A DNA stretch of 64,000 bases, from NCBI GenBank assembly GCA_031261705.1, contig JAISJD010000033.1:1-64000 (forward strand), written 5' to 3'. The position numbers and the translations under genes were made by a program. This stretch comes from Lactobacillales bacterium. Lineage in GTDB: Bacteria > Bacillota > Bacilli > Lactobacillales > Streptococcaceae. Below are positions 15,508 to 24,861 of this stretch, piece after piece. Below the pieces are notes generated by a model. It worked only from the letters and a program-made list of their open reading frames with translations. It made no database searches and was not told the origin of the DNA. How positions within the stretch are numbered: position 1 is the stretch's first letter; each line of letters starts with the position of its first letter.

Positions 15508-17325
15508 ATGAGTGAAACAAAAAAATTACCTACAAGAGAAGAACTGACGACAGATTTAACTTGGGATTTATCTTTGATTTTTTCATCAGATGAGGACTGG
15601 GAAAGTACTTATGAGGAATTAGCAGAGGAAACAAAACAAGCAAATTCTTTCCAAGGGACACTTGGAAATGGTGGTGTGGCTTTATTATCTGCCCTTGAAT
15701 TTATTACGAATCTTTATCGGAAATTGGAAAAAATTTACGTCTATGCTTCAATGAAGAATGACCAAGATACTGCGAATGCGAAGTATCAAAGCTTTAATTC
15801 AAAAGCAGAAGGACTTTGGGCAAGGGTATCTGAAGCGACTTCATGGTACAATCCAGAGCTATTGTCACTTTCTGATGAAACGTTGAACGAATACTTTGCG
15901 ACAACTCCAGCGCTTGAATTATATCGTCATGATATTGAAAAAGTAACGAATAAACGAGCACATATTCTTTCAGCAGAACAAGAAGCATTACTTGCTGGTG
16001 CAGGAGAAATATTTGGCGCACCGGGGAATACATTTGCTGTCTTGAACAATGCAGATTTAAAATTTCCAATAGTAAAAGATGAAAACGGAGAAAACGTGCA
16101 GCTTTCTCATGGAGTATATGGTCAGTTGCTTGAATCAACGAATCGTGAAGTTCGTAAGTCCGCTTTTGAGGGAATTTATGGAGTCTATGATCAATTTCAA
16201 CACACTCTAGCAAGCACGCTCTCAACAAATGTGAAAGTGCATAACTATCAAGCAAAGGTTCATCACTATACTTCTGCTCGTGCCGCAGCACTGGCAGAAA
16301 ATGACGTGCCAGAATCAGTCTATGATACCTTGATTGAAGAAGTGAATGCGCATTTACCATTACTTCATCGCTATGTGGCGTTGCGTAAACGTTTATTGGG
16401 ACTAAAGGAATTACACTCTTATGATTTATATACGCCAATTGTTGGAGAAGCACCGATTAAATTTACCTATGAAGAAGCAAAAAGTAAGACTTTGACAGGG
16501 CTTGCTCCACTTGGAAAAGAATATTTAAGTCATGTACAAGAAGCATTTGATTCACGCTGGATTGATGTCGTTGAAAACCAAGGGAAACGCTCGGGTGCTT
16601 ATTCTGGTGGTGCCTATGATACCGCGCCTTATATTTTGTTGAACTGGCATGACAGCTTAGATCAGTTGTATACTTTGGTACATGAAATGGGTCACTCGAT
16701 GCACAGCTATTTTACACGGACGACACAACCATTTGTCTATGGTGATTATTCGATTTTCTTAGCAGAAATTGCTTCAACAACGAATGAAAATATTTTAACG
16801 GAATATTTACTAGAAACTGAAACAGATTTAGCCGTTCGCGCGTTTGTTTTAAACCATTATTTAGATGGGTTCAAGGGAACTGTTTTCCGTCAAACACAAT
16901 TTGCGGAATTTGAACACTTTATTCATACAACGGACGCCAGCGGAACTCCATTAACAGCTGACTTATTGAATAATTACTATGGGGACTTGAATGCAAGATA
17001 TTATGGAGAAGCACTTGAAAAAGATGCACAAATTGCTTTGGAATGGTCTCGAATTCCACATTTCTATTATAATTATTATGTGTTCCAATATTCTACTGGC
17101 TTTGCGGCAGCCTCAGCTTTATCTGCCAAAGTAGTTCACGGAAATGAAAAAGATTTAGAAGATTACTTGTCTTATCTTAAGGCAGGAAATTCAGATTATC
17201 CAATCGAAGTAATGAAAAAAGCAGGTGTTGATATGACACAGGCTGGTTATTTGAAAGAAGCGTTTAAAGTCTTTGAACAACGGTTGAATGAATTTGAGGA
17301 AATTGTTGAGAAATTAGATAAGTAG
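15508..17325 (+). CDS. pepF: Oligoendopeptidase F
   Basis: A 605-residue cytoplasmic zinc metallopeptidase of family M3B. The zinc motif HEMGH is at residues 392-396, followed by the third ligand Glu near residue 420 ('FLAEIASTTNE'). The N-terminal all-helical domain ('ELTTDLTWDLSLIFSSDEDW') and the C-terminal 'IALEWSRIPHFYYNYYVFQYSTGFAAA' are typical. It degrades peptides of about 7-17 residues and works with peptide uptake in lactic acid bacteria. It lies next to coiA, a common neighbourhood in this group. Confidence 0.95.
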   Translation: MSETKKLPTREELTTDLTWDLSLIFSSDEDWESTYEELAEETKQANSFQGTLGNGGVALLSALEFITNLYRKLEKIYVYASMKNDQDTANAKYQSFNSKAEGLWARVSEATSWYNPELLSLSDETLNEYFATTPALELYRHDIEKVTNKRAHILSAEQEALLAGAGEIFGAPGNTFAVLNNADLKFPIVKDENGENVQLSHGVYGQLLESTNREVRKSAFEGIYGVYDQFQHTLASTLSTNVKVHNYQAKVHHYTSARAAALAENDVPESVYDTLIEEVNAHLPLLHRYVALRKRLLGLKELHSYDLYTPIVGEAPIKFTYEEAKSKTLTGLAPLGKEYLSHVQEAFDSRWIDVVENQGKRSGAYSGGAYDTAPYILLNWHDSLDQLYTLVHEMGHSMHSYFTRTTQPFVYGDYSIFLAEIASTTNENILTEYLLETETDLAVRAFVLNHYLDGFKGTVFRQTQFAEFEHFIHTTDASGTPLTADLLNNYYGDLNARYYGEALEKDAQIALEWSRIPHFYYNYYVFQYSTGFAAASALSAKVVHGNEKDLEDYLSYLKAGNSDYPIEVMKKAGVDMTQAGYLKEAFKVFEQRLNEFEEIVEKLDK

Positions 17326-17365
17326 TTCATAAAGTTTTCTGTATAAATGATTGATATTATTGAAG

Positions 17366-17413
17366 AATCGCTCGAATAAATCTCTTAATGGATTTGTTCG
17401 GGTGATTTTTTTT
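17366..17413 (+). terminator. Terminator after pepF
   Basis: AATCGCTCGAA pairs with TTCGGGTGATT and an inner AAATC/GGATTT stem continues it; eight T residues follow. Confidence 0.8.
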
Positions 17414-17595
17414 AATTTATCATAAATAGTATTAAGTTATCCAAAATCCAATTAAAAAAATGTAAATGTTTTTATTTTTGGCTAACATGTAGCTATGAAA
17501 TATTCAAAATCAATGATAATAATAGAAATGTAGCAAAAATTGGATAATAGATAAATAATGAATGTACAAAATAAAAGATAAAGGGGAGTATTCAA
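17414..17595. other. AT-rich intergenic region before a tiny ORF
   Basis: No gene recognised. ATCCAATT (about 17449) recurs as AATTGGAT (about 17537) in inverted orientation, a perfect 8-base pair of arms some 80 bases apart. The right arm contains a possible -35 (TTGGAT). Confidence 0.3.
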
Positions 17596-17649
17596 ATGAC
17601 AGAATTTGGTTTATGTTTATGGACTTGTGGGAAGTATTATTGTTTCTGA
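17596..17649 (+). CDS. Tiny ORF with strong ribosome site, possible gene remnant
   Basis: AAGGGGAG is seven to eight bases ahead of an ATG that opens a 17-residue frame, MTEFGLCLWTCGKYYCF. A second frame overlapping its end remains open for about 35 residues to a TAA near 17710 and reads 'GLVGSIIVSDLVSEED', so the region may be the frameshifted start of a lost gene. A terminator follows at 17720. I do not recognise a family. A true small peptide cannot be excluded. Confidence 0.3.
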   Translation: MTEFGLCLWTCGKYYCF

Positions 17650-17719
17650 CCTGGTTTCAGAAGAAGACCACTTACTATGCTTTCATTCTTTGATGAAATT
17701 GAAAGAAATGTAAATCCAA

Positions 17720-17756
17720 AATCCCCTCTGAATCTCAAACATCAGAGAGGATTTTT
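17720..17756 (+). terminator. Hairpin between the tiny ORF and the ROK kinase gene
   Basis: AATCCCCTCTGA and TCAGAGAGGATT form a twelve-base stem with one mismatch, followed by TTTTT on the plus strand and TTTT on the minus strand. It can serve both the plus-strand unit and the convergent kinase gene. Confidence 0.75.
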
Positions 17757-17768
17757 AAATAAAGAGGA

Positions 17769-18659
17769 TTACACCAATACTTCCTCAGAATGTTCACTAA
17801 TAAAATCAGCTGCTGCACCGATTAAGTTTGCATCATTTTTAAATTCACATGCCACAATCTCTGGCATAAATGGAGCAATTTTCACTTGGTCGAGAATTGC
17901 TTGCAATCGTTTATTGACATTTGAAATTAAAAACTCGGCTTGAGAGACTCCACCACCTAGGATAATTTTTTCTGGATCGAAGGCATATTGTAGGTTGTAA
18001 ATTCCTTTGGCAAGATTGTAGTAGAAGATTTCACTTTCCTCCAAAGCCAAAGAATCTCCCTTATCTGCAAGTTCAAAAACTTGTTTTCCAGTGTATTCCA
18101 TTCCATCATTTTTTCGTTTGGTGTAACGTCTTGCCATATTGACAGCTGTTCCAAGACTTGAGAACGAATTTTTATCGTCCATTAACATGAAGCCAAATTC
18201 TCCACCAAATAGATGTTTGCCATGTTGAACTTTTCCGTCAACAATCACAGAACCACCAATTCCTGTTCCAATAATGATAAATAAAACATTCTTCAAATCT
18301 TTTCCTGCGCCAAAACGCACTTCAGCCATAGCTGCGCAATTAGCATCGTTTTCAAAGCTTACAGGTAAATCAAATTGTTTTTCAAGTTCAATTTTAATTG
18401 GAAAATCATGAATGTAAGGTACGGCAGAAGCACCACCAATGATTCCAGTTTCTTTATCAACCGAACCCGGAGTGCTCATACCCACTCCAATAATTTGATG
18501 ATTTTTCTTCATTTCATCAATGATTTGTGTTAATACTTTATAATATTCTTCTAATGTTTTAGGTGTATCAACTGTCCCCTTATCTATTAATTCCTCATTT
18601 TTCCAAACCCCATATTTGATTGATGTTCCCCCGACATCTAGTAAGCCAATTTCTGACAT
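17769..18659 (-). CDS. ROK-family sugar kinase, probably beta-glucoside kinase
   Basis: 296 residues. 'LLDVGGTSIKYGVW' is the phosphate-1 loop, 'VGMSTPGSVDKETGIIGGASAVPY' and 'FENDANCAAMAEVRFGAG' (catalytic Asp) are ROK motifs, and 'IIGTGIGGSVIVDGKVQHGKHLFGGEFGFML' holds the sugar-binding EFG region. The zinc-binding CxCGxxGCxE motif of classic glucokinase/NagC ROK proteins is absent, as in the BglK beta-glucoside kinases of Listeria. It is divergent from a GH1 gene, so it may phosphorylate cellobiose or another beta-glucoside that the GH1 enzyme then cleaves. ATG at 18659 has GGAGGA upstream. Confidence 0.85.
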   Translation of the reverse strand: MSEIGLLDVGGTSIKYGVWKNEELIDKGTVDTPKTLEEYYKVLTQIIDEMKKNHQIIGVGMSTPGSVDKETGIIGGASAVPYIHDFPIKIELEKQFDLPVSFENDANCAAMAEVRFGAGKDLKNVLFIIIGTGIGGSVIVDGKVQHGKHLFGGEFGFMLMDDKNSFSSLGTAVNMARRYTKRKNDGMEYTGKQVFELADKGDSLALEESEIFYYNLAKGIYNLQYAFDPEKIILGGGVSQAEFLISNVNKRLQAILDQVKIAPFMPEIVACEFKNDANLIGAAADFISEHSEEVLV

Positions 18660-18810
18660 GCTCTAATTCCTCCTTAAGCTTCGCTTTAATAAGTTCTTTT
18701 CTACACAAGTATAAAAGTTATTTGCTGATTAATCAATAAAGGGCTTACAATTCCTTTAGAAAAAACAAAAGTTTGTAAGGTGTTTTTATAATAATGACTA
18801 GACAAATTAC

Positions 18811-18824
18811 TGTGAAAACGTTAT
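18811..18824. promoter_or_regulatory. Candidate catabolite-responsive element (cre)
   Basis: TGAAAACGTTATTA matches the CcpA consensus TGWAANCGNTNWCA except for one position near the end. It lies between the divergent ROK kinase and GH1 genes, which fits glucose repression of beta-glucoside use. Confidence 0.4.
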
Positions 18825-18888
18825 TATTATCTTGAGATGATTGAAAATACAAACTGAGAATAGTGAATTTGAAAAAGGAGAGTAATCC

Positions 18889-20334
18889 ATGAAGCTAGAA
18901 TTTCCCAAAGATTTTTGGTGGGGTGCTGCAACAAGTGGGCCTCAATCAGAAGGACGTTTTAACAAGCAACATGCGAATATGTTTGACTATTGGTATGAAG
19001 TTGAACCAGAAGCGTTTTACAAGCAAGTGGGACCCGACACCACTTCTAATTTTTATAATTCTTTTAAAGAGGATATCCGTCTGATGAAAGAAATCGGTCT
19101 AAATTCTGTTCGGACTTCTATCCAGTGGACGAGATTAATTGATGACCTTGAAACAGGAACGCTAAATGAGGACGGGGTTCGTTTCTACAATGAAGTAATT
19201 GATGAATTTATCGCAAATGGGATTCGACCAGTAATGAATCTTCACCATTTTGATTTACCAGTTGAGCTCTATCATAAATATGGTGGCTGGGAAAATAAAC
19301 GAGTGGGTGAGTTGTTTGCGAATTTTGCCGAGCAATGTTTTAAGCTTTTTAGCGACCGTGTGACAGATTGGTTTACCTTTAACGAGCCAATGGTGATTGT
19401 CGAGGGAGAGTACCTCATGCAATTCCATTATCCTAAGATTGTAGATGGACCCAAGGCAGTACAAGTCGCTTATAATCTTGTATTAGCTTCTGCCAAAGCG
19501 ATTCAAAAGTTTCGTGAAGTGAATACAAACCCTAAAGGACGGATTGGAACGATTTTGAATTTAACGCCTCCTTATCCAGCAACGGATAGCCCCGAAGATA
19601 AGAAAGCCTCACACATTGCAAATTTGTGGTTGAATCGTTTGTTTATGGATAGTGCAGTGCATGGAGAGTTACCAGAGGAGTTGGCAGCGTTATTTGATTC
19701 AGAGGGTGTCTTATGGGAATCTACACCAGAGGAATTAGCGATTATTAAGGAAAATGTGATTGATGTACTGGGCATTAACTTTTATCATCCACATCGTGTG
19801 GAACGTCCAGAGTTTTCTTCTAATTCTTTAGCGATTGATTGGTTACCAACGAAGTTTTGGAAAGATTACGATATGCCGGGACGTCGAATGAATCATGACA
19901 AGGGTTGGGAAATTTATCCCAAAGCAGTTTATGATATTGGCATGGATATCAAGGAAAATTATAACAATATTGAATGGTTTATGTCTGAAAATGGAATGGG
20001 TGTCAGTCGGGAAGAACGTTGGATGAATGCTGATGGAGTGATTGAAGATGATTACCGCATTAGTTTTATTCAAGAGCATTTGTATTGGCTGCACAAGGTC
20101 ATAGAGGACGGCTCTAATTGCTTCGGCTATCATTTATGGACACCGATTGATTGCTGGAGTTGGGCGAATGCGTATCGTAATCGTTACGGTTTTATCTCGA
20201 ACAATATTCATACACAAATCAAAACAATTAAAAAATCTGGCTATTGGTTTAAAGGAGTGGCGGACACGAATACAATGGAATTAACCATTCACGTGGAAGG
20301 AGCAGAAAACTTCAAACCTGTTACCAGTCTATAA
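18889..20334 (+). CDS. Glycoside hydrolase family 1, probably (6-phospho-)beta-glucosidase
   Basis: 481 residues, GH1 TIM barrel. 'FPKDFWWGAATSGPQSEG' is the family opening, 'WFTFNEP' places the acid/base at about E166, and 'FMSENGMG' the nucleophile at about E367. 'YHLWTPIDCWSWANAYRNRYGFI' is the C-terminal substrate region, where typical phospho-glucosidases have S-x-K-Y; here 'NRYGFI' lacks the K that contacts the 6-phosphate, so an unphosphorylated or differently phosphorylated substrate is possible. It is divergent from the ROK kinase; together they could split beta-glucosides into usable sugars. GGAGAG precedes the ATG. Confidence 0.88.
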   Translation: MKLEFPKDFWWGAATSGPQSEGRFNKQHANMFDYWYEVEPEAFYKQVGPDTTSNFYNSFKEDIRLMKEIGLNSVRTSIQWTRLIDDLETGTLNEDGVRFYNEVIDEFIANGIRPVMNLHHFDLPVELYHKYGGWENKRVGELFANFAEQCFKLFSDRVTDWFTFNEPMVIVEGEYLMQFHYPKIVDGPKAVQVAYNLVLASAKAIQKFREVNTNPKGRIGTILNLTPPYPATDSPEDKKASHIANLWLNRLFMDSAVHGELPEELAALFDSEGVLWESTPEELAIIKENVIDVLGINFYHPHRVERPEFSSNSLAIDWLPTKFWKDYDMPGRRMNHDKGWEIYPKAVYDIGMDIKENYNNIEWFMSENGMGVSREERWMNADGVIEDDYRISFIQEHLYWLHKVIEDGSNCFGYHLWTPIDCWSWANAYRNRYGFISNNIHTQIKTIKKSGYWFKGVADTNTMELTIHVEGAENFKPVTSL

Positions 20335-20342
20335 AAATAAAA

Positions 20343-20382
20343 CTAGGAAATATTCTCGTGGGAGGACATTTCCTAGCTTTTT
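20343..20382 (+). terminator. Terminator after the GH1 gene
   Basis: CTAGGAAAT and ATTTCCTAG make a perfect nine-base stem followed by CTTTTT. The convergent gene at 20381 begins its stop codon at the edge of it. Confidence 0.75.
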
Positions 20383-20944
20383 AATTGAGTTTATTTAGTA
20401 GGTCTCTTGTGTAGCGGCTCCAGTCCTCGTTTTCAGAGTGATAGTGCTTTTCAATATAATCAAGCTCGCTACGTAAGTTAGAAAGGTCATTTTCAGCAAT
20501 TTCTTTCTTTTGCACCTCAAGAGTTGGAAAGCTTTCTTCAATGCTGGTCGGAAATGCCTGCTCACCTAATAATTGATTCAGTTTTTCTTGAAAAGCTACT
20601 TTATCGGACAATTGGAGAAGAGCTGTTTTAAGTATTGGAATAAGTTCGTCATTTTCTATATGGAAAAGGGTTAAATTTCTTTCCATTTCATAGATAAGAA
20701 AAAGATAACGTGTAGTATAGCCGTCTACTTGAGCAGGGTTTAGATTTATCCGTAAGACGCCTGTTAAATCTGTACGATACAATTCTTCTATTTCCTTTAG
20801 TAAGTCACGTAATTTTCGTTGCTGGTGGAGTTCTCGTTTATGGAAAGCATCTGCATCGTTTTTCCGATTTGCAGTTTTCGTGGCATAAGTAGCGACTCCT
20901 AAAATAAGGATAACGGCAATAATTTCGATAGTAAACGTTCCCAT
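20381..20944 (-). CDS. Membrane-anchored hypothetical protein
   Basis: 187 residues with one N-terminal transmembrane segment (about residues 5-22, 'IEIIAVILILGVATYA') and a cytoplasmic or exported soluble part that is mainly helical and highly charged, with a likely coiled coil around residues 33-60 ('KRELHQQRKLRDLLKEIEEL'). No enzyme motif or known family was recognised. It stands alone, convergent with GH1, divergent from the next gene. AGGAGG precedes the ATG. Confidence 0.7.
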   Translation of the reverse strand: MGTFTIEIIAVILILGVATYATKTANRKNDADAFHKRELHQQRKLRDLLKEIEELYRTDLTGVLRINLNPAQVDGYTTRYLFLIYEMERNLTLFHIENDELIPILKTALLQLSDKVAFQEKLNQLLGEQAFPTSIEESFPTLEVQKKEIAENDLSNLRSELDYIEKHYHSENEDWSRYTRDLLNKLN

Positions 20945-21222
20945 AAAAGTTCCTCCTAATTACAGAGCTAAGAGAAGCGGTAGAAAGCGAGAAAAATAGG
21001 AAAATCACGTGATGATGTTTTTTATCATTGCGGGATTTTGTCTTTTTTCTTGTATTTCTGCTCCTCGTGCTCGACTTGAGAAAAATAACTGTCTTTACTA
21101 TTAATTTTACAATAACTTTTGCGATAAGCGAAGCTGTATGTGGAAAAATATGATAAAATATGAGAAACTAGGTAGTCTTGTACATAAAACGTACAAATTA
21201 AAAAAGAAAAGTGGGAGGGAAA

Positions 21223-21549
21223 ATGGTGGTTCTGCCTAAAAATAATGGAGAATTTCAAGATTATATTGAAAGACTAAAGGGTGACTACCTCGGAAAGCAT
21301 GAGGATGTCGATGAAGAACTTTTAGATGAAGAAATTCGGAAAAAACTAGAAAAAAAACGGCAAAAACTTGAAGCGGCTTCTCATTCTGAAAAAGGAAGAG
21401 ATAAATTAAAGCGTGAGTTTTGTCGTATGGAAGCCAAGCGTGTTCAGTTAGAAATTGACGGGAAAACAGAGGAAAGTAAGACCCTCCAAAAGAAAATTCA
21501 ATTGAAACGTGCGCTTTATAAACAGAAATTTGGTACAAAAAAAGATTGA
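21223..21549 (+). CDS. Small charged coiled-coil protein of unknown function
   Basis: 108 residues (from ATG at 21223), rich in Lys and Glu, predicted almost all helical, e.g. 'DEEIRKKLEKKRQKLEAAS' and 'KLKREFCRMEAKRVQLEID'. No family was recognised. GGGAGG at 21213-21218 is the ribosome site; the ATG is four bases from it and the GTG at 21226 seven, so the exact start is uncertain. The stop is 19 bases from the next gene, an antiporter, suggesting co-transcription. Confidence 0.7.
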   Translation: MVVLPKNNGEFQDYIERLKGDYLGKHEDVDEELLDEEIRKKLEKKRQKLEAASHSEKGRDKLKREFCRMEAKRVQLEIDGKTEESKTLQKKIQLKRALYKQKFGTKKD

Positions 21550-21568
21550 GGAAAGTGAGTGTGATTAG

Positions 21569-23635
21569 ATGCACGCTATTTACTATGTAATTGCGTTCTT
21601 CACAGCACTAATTCTTTCTAATGTGGTAAACAAAATTTTCCCAAAGGTGCCTTTACCCCTAATACAAATTATTTTGGGGTTTGGCATGGGATTCATTGGT
21701 GCAGAGAACGTTGTTCGTTTAAACCCTGAAATGTTTCTTGCTTTAGTTGTAGCACCACTTCTTTTCCGTGACGGACAGGAGGCAAATGTTAGCTCGATAC
21801 TAAAGCATTGGAAGTTGGTCGGTTATTTAGCGTTTATTGTTGTTTTTGCGACGGTATTTTCACTAGGATTAACGGTGCACAGCTTGTTGCCTGCGATACC
21901 GTTAGCCGCTTGTTTTGCGGTTGGGGCCTCTCTTGGACCAACGGATGTGATTGCGGTCGGTTCGATTTCTTCGCGATTGGAATTTCCTAAGCGGGTGTCG
22001 AACGTTTTAAAGGGTGAGGGGTTAATTAATGATGCTTCGGGTATCATTGCCTTTCAGTTTGCGATTGCCGCCTTAACCACAGGGAAATTTTCGCTACTTG
22101 ATGCTGGTTGGGCAGTCGCTTTTTCTGCGGTTGGTGGAGCAGTAGTTGGGTTTCTTGTCGCTTGGATTCATAAAGCGGTAACGAGCTTATTGGAAGAAGT
22201 AGATGCAAGAGATATTACTGGTTATCTAGTAATAGAGATTTTTCTCCCATTTTTAGCATTTTTTATTTCAGAAGAAATTGGTGTTTCAGGAATTATTGCC
22301 GCAGTAGTGGCTGGAATTATGCAAGCATCAAGCTTTAAACAAATTAGTTTGTTTGATGCACAGCTTGATACGGTAACCAATACCATTTGGAATACCATTA
22401 CCTTTGCTTTAAATGCAGTGGTCTTTGTTCTATTAGGGATTGAGTTACAACAAGTATTTTTGCCAACATTAGAGAGTGATGTGTACTCTAACGTATTTTT
22501 ATTTGTTACAATTATTGTCGTCACCGCGCTTTTGTTTGTGACAAGATTCTTATGCTTAGTGCTTTATTATTTTGTTATCAGTCGGAGAAGAAAGCAACCT
22601 TTTAAACGATACATGCAGGATATGCTTCTAACTACCTTTTCCGGAGTCAAAGGGACAGTTTCGATTGCGACGATTCTCTTAACGCCGGAATATCTAGGAA
22701 TTGACCATTTTGTTGAACGTCCGTTAATGATGTTTGTAACAGCTGGTGTAACGCTTCTCTCGTTTATTGTCGGGATTCTCGTTTTACCTTTGCTTTCAGA
22801 AACGAAACAGGTATCGAAAAATCATTTAGTTGAAATTGCTATTTTAGATGAAGTTGTTGCACAGCTTGAAGAGGATGCAAAGAATTTACGTGACAAGCGA
22901 GCGATGGAAGCAGCGATTGATAATTATCGGCTGCGGATCCAAGATTTAATTGTTGATTCAGAATCTGATACGATTAAAAAAGATTTACAGGAGCTTCGCC
23001 TGATGATTTTACAAATCGAAATTGAGGGGTTAGAGGAAGCTTATAAAAAACATGAAATTGATGAGTTAAGCTACACGGTTTATAAACGATACACGCAAGA
23101 AATGGAACGTGTCATTATTCATAAGTTTGTTTCTAGTATTAATTTTTTATTCGTTATTTTGAAACGGATGTTGTACTCCATACTTCACCAAATTTCCGAT
23201 CTGCGTCAAGGACGGGGAACGGAGAAGAAGAGAAATCGTTTGACACACGATGAAAGAAAAGCTATGAGAAATGTTTATTTAGTCAATACAGAGCGTATTT
23301 TGACGGCGCTTGAAAACTTGGAAGGAATTTATGATGAACAATTGATAAACTTCCTTCAAGCAGAACGGATTAGACAAACAGAGCTTCTTCATGAACGTGC
23401 ATTTATTGACCGTGTCATTCAGCGGGCAATTCCAAACAATACGGATGAAATGATGAGAGGCTACTACCTCGAACGGAAATTGATTTATGAATATGAAGAT
23501 GAAGGGCTACTTTCCAAGCGTGAGGCACAGAATTTAAGAAGAAATGTGAACACATTGGAATCTTATTCCTTGAAAGAAAATTATTCGTCCTTACCTTATG
23601 AATTTTTCGATTATTTACGACATCACGGAAATTGA
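21569..23635 (+). CDS. CPA1-family Na+/H+ antiporter
   Basis: 688 residues. The first about 415 residues form 10-12 membrane helices of the NhaP/NHE type, with 'GASLGPTDVIAVGSISSRLEFP' and 'GEGLINDASGIIAFQFAIAA' containing the ND pair of the ion site, and 'FSGVKGTVSIATILLTP' with the conserved arginine/glycine helix. The C-terminal 270 residues are cytoplasmic, helical and charged, unusually long and probably regulatory. It exports Na+ (or K+) for protons. GTGAG lies before the ATG, and it follows a small coiled-coil gene. A terminator is just after the stop. Confidence 0.87.
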   Translation: MHAIYYVIAFFTALILSNVVNKIFPKVPLPLIQIILGFGMGFIGAENVVRLNPEMFLALVVAPLLFRDGQEANVSSILKHWKLVGYLAFIVVFATVFSLGLTVHSLLPAIPLAACFAVGASLGPTDVIAVGSISSRLEFPKRVSNVLKGEGLINDASGIIAFQFAIAALTTGKFSLLDAGWAVAFSAVGGAVVGFLVAWIHKAVTSLLEEVDARDITGYLVIEIFLPFLAFFISEEIGVSGIIAAVVAGIMQASSFKQISLFDAQLDTVTNTIWNTITFALNAVVFVLLGIELQQVFLPTLESDVYSNVFLFVTIIVVTALLFVTRFLCLVLYYFVISRRRKQPFKRYMQDMLLTTFSGVKGTVSIATILLTPEYLGIDHFVERPLMMFVTAGVTLLSFIVGILVLPLLSETKQVSKNHLVEIAILDEVVAQLEEDAKNLRDKRAMEAAIDNYRLRIQDLIVDSESDTIKKDLQELRLMILQIEIEGLEEAYKKHEIDELSYTVYKRYTQEMERVIIHKFVSSINFLFVILKRMLYSILHQISDLRQGRGTEKKRNRLTHDERKAMRNVYLVNTERILTALENLEGIYDEQLINFLQAERIRQTELLHERAFIDRVIQRAIPNNTDEMMRGYYLERKLIYEYEDEGLLSKREAQNLRRNVNTLESYSLKENYSSLPYEFFDYLRHHGN

Positions 23636-23646
23636 TTAAATCTGAG

Positions 23647-23675
23647 CTAGATGACTTTAGTTGTCTAGTTTTTTA
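23647..23675 (+). terminator. Terminator after the antiporter gene
   Basis: CTAGATGAC pairs with GTTGTCTAG (one G-T) around TTTA; six T residues follow. Confidence 0.75.
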
Positions 23676-23845
23676 TTATGCAGTAAATTAGTAAGAAAGC
23701 GTGGTTATTGGATAAGGAAATCAATTTCCGAAAAGCTCTAGGTATTTTCCTTGCATTGTTTCCGCTTTCCTTGTTACCATGACAAATGTGTCAATTTTCT
23801 GATTACGCTTCGGAATTGATGAATAATATTTAGAGGAGAATCTTT

Positions 23846-24715
23846 ATGATTTGGATAATGGCTTTAATTCCAATGTTCGCTTGGGGAAGTATTGGATTAG
23901 TAGGAAGTAAAATCGGTGGCGACCCAAACCAACAAACACTTGGAATGACTTTTGGTGCGTTCTTATTTTCATTAGTTTTATTTGTTGTTGAACGTCCGCA
24001 TATGGATTGGAAAATTGTTCTTGTTGGCTTAATTTCAGGGATTTTTTGGTCTGTCGGTCAAAACGGACAATTTCAAGGAATGCGTAATATGGGCGTTTCC
24101 GTTGCTGTTCCGATTTCAACAGGGATGCAATTATTTGTAAATACAATTGCTGGAGCTGTTTTCTTCCATGAATGGCGTCGGACAAATCAATTTATTTTCG
24201 GTTTTATTGCGTTAATTTTATTAGTCCTTGGTGCTTATTTAACAGGTTTTCGTGATAATTCAGAACAAACGAAAGCAAGTAATTCTTCCTTAAACTTCGC
24301 AAAAGGATTCCGCGCGTTACTTTTATCAACAGTTGGTTATGCGGTGTACACTATTGTTATCAATGCCTCTAAGGTAGAAACCTTATCAGTGATTTTACCG
24401 CTATCAGTAGGGATGATTATTGGTGCGACTCTGTTTTCAATAGGAAAAGTGAAAATAGAACCAGTTGTCTTTAAAAACATGATAACAGGGGTTCTTTGGG
24501 GAATCGGGAATTTCTTCATGCTTTTAGCAATGGAAAAAATTGGTTTGGCTTTAGCGTTCAGCTTTTCTCAAATGGGAATTATTATCTCCACACTTGGTGG
24601 AATCTTCCTACTTGGAGAAACAAAAACGAAAAAAGAATTTCGTTACGCATTGCTTGGAAGCCTGTTTGTCATTCTTGGTGGCGTACTTCTAGGTTATGTA
24701 AAATCTATCGGTTAA
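23846..24715 (+). CDS. glcU: GlcU/RbsU-family sugar uptake protein
   Basis: 289 residues with ten predicted membrane helices of the drug/metabolite superfamily. 'MIWIMALIPMFAWGSIGLVGSKIGGDPNQQTLGMTFGA' and 'SGIFWSVGQNGQFQGMRNMGVSVAVPISTGMQL' are characteristic of the glucose/ribose porter (GRP) family. Members take up glucose or ribose with protons without phosphorylation. GAGGAG precedes the ATG. It is a single-gene unit with a terminator after it. The exact sugar cannot be read from sequence. Confidence 0.85.
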   Translation: MIWIMALIPMFAWGSIGLVGSKIGGDPNQQTLGMTFGAFLFSLVLFVVERPHMDWKIVLVGLISGIFWSVGQNGQFQGMRNMGVSVAVPISTGMQLFVNTIAGAVFFHEWRRTNQFIFGFIALILLVLGAYLTGFRDNSEQTKASNSSLNFAKGFRALLLSTVGYAVYTIVINASKVETLSVILPLSVGMIIGATLFSIGKVKIEPVVFKNMITGVLWGIGNFFMLLAMEKIGLALAFSFSQMGIIISTLGGIFLLGETKTKKEFRYALLGSLFVILGGVLLGYVKSIG

Positions 24716-24723
24716 TAAAAAAT

Positions 24724-24755
24724 GGAGAGAGGCAAATTTGTCTTTCTCCGTTTTC
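24724..24755 (+). terminator. Terminator after glcU
   Basis: GGAGAGAGGCAAA pairs with TTTGTCTTTCTCC (minor mismatches) and is followed by GTTTTC. Confidence 0.65.
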
Positions 24756-24861
24756 ATTTTTCTTATAAATCTTTTAGATTTAGAATAGTCTATTTCTAGC
24801 ATTCTATAACATCCTTTGGTATAATCTTCTAAAAATGTAAGAAAAATGGGAGAACAATAAG

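Noticed and set aside
15794-16453. Long 219-codon open frame on the minus strand within pepF
   Set aside because: It lies wholly opposite a clear, motif-complete pepF, has no ribosome site, and its composition is that of a mirror frame.
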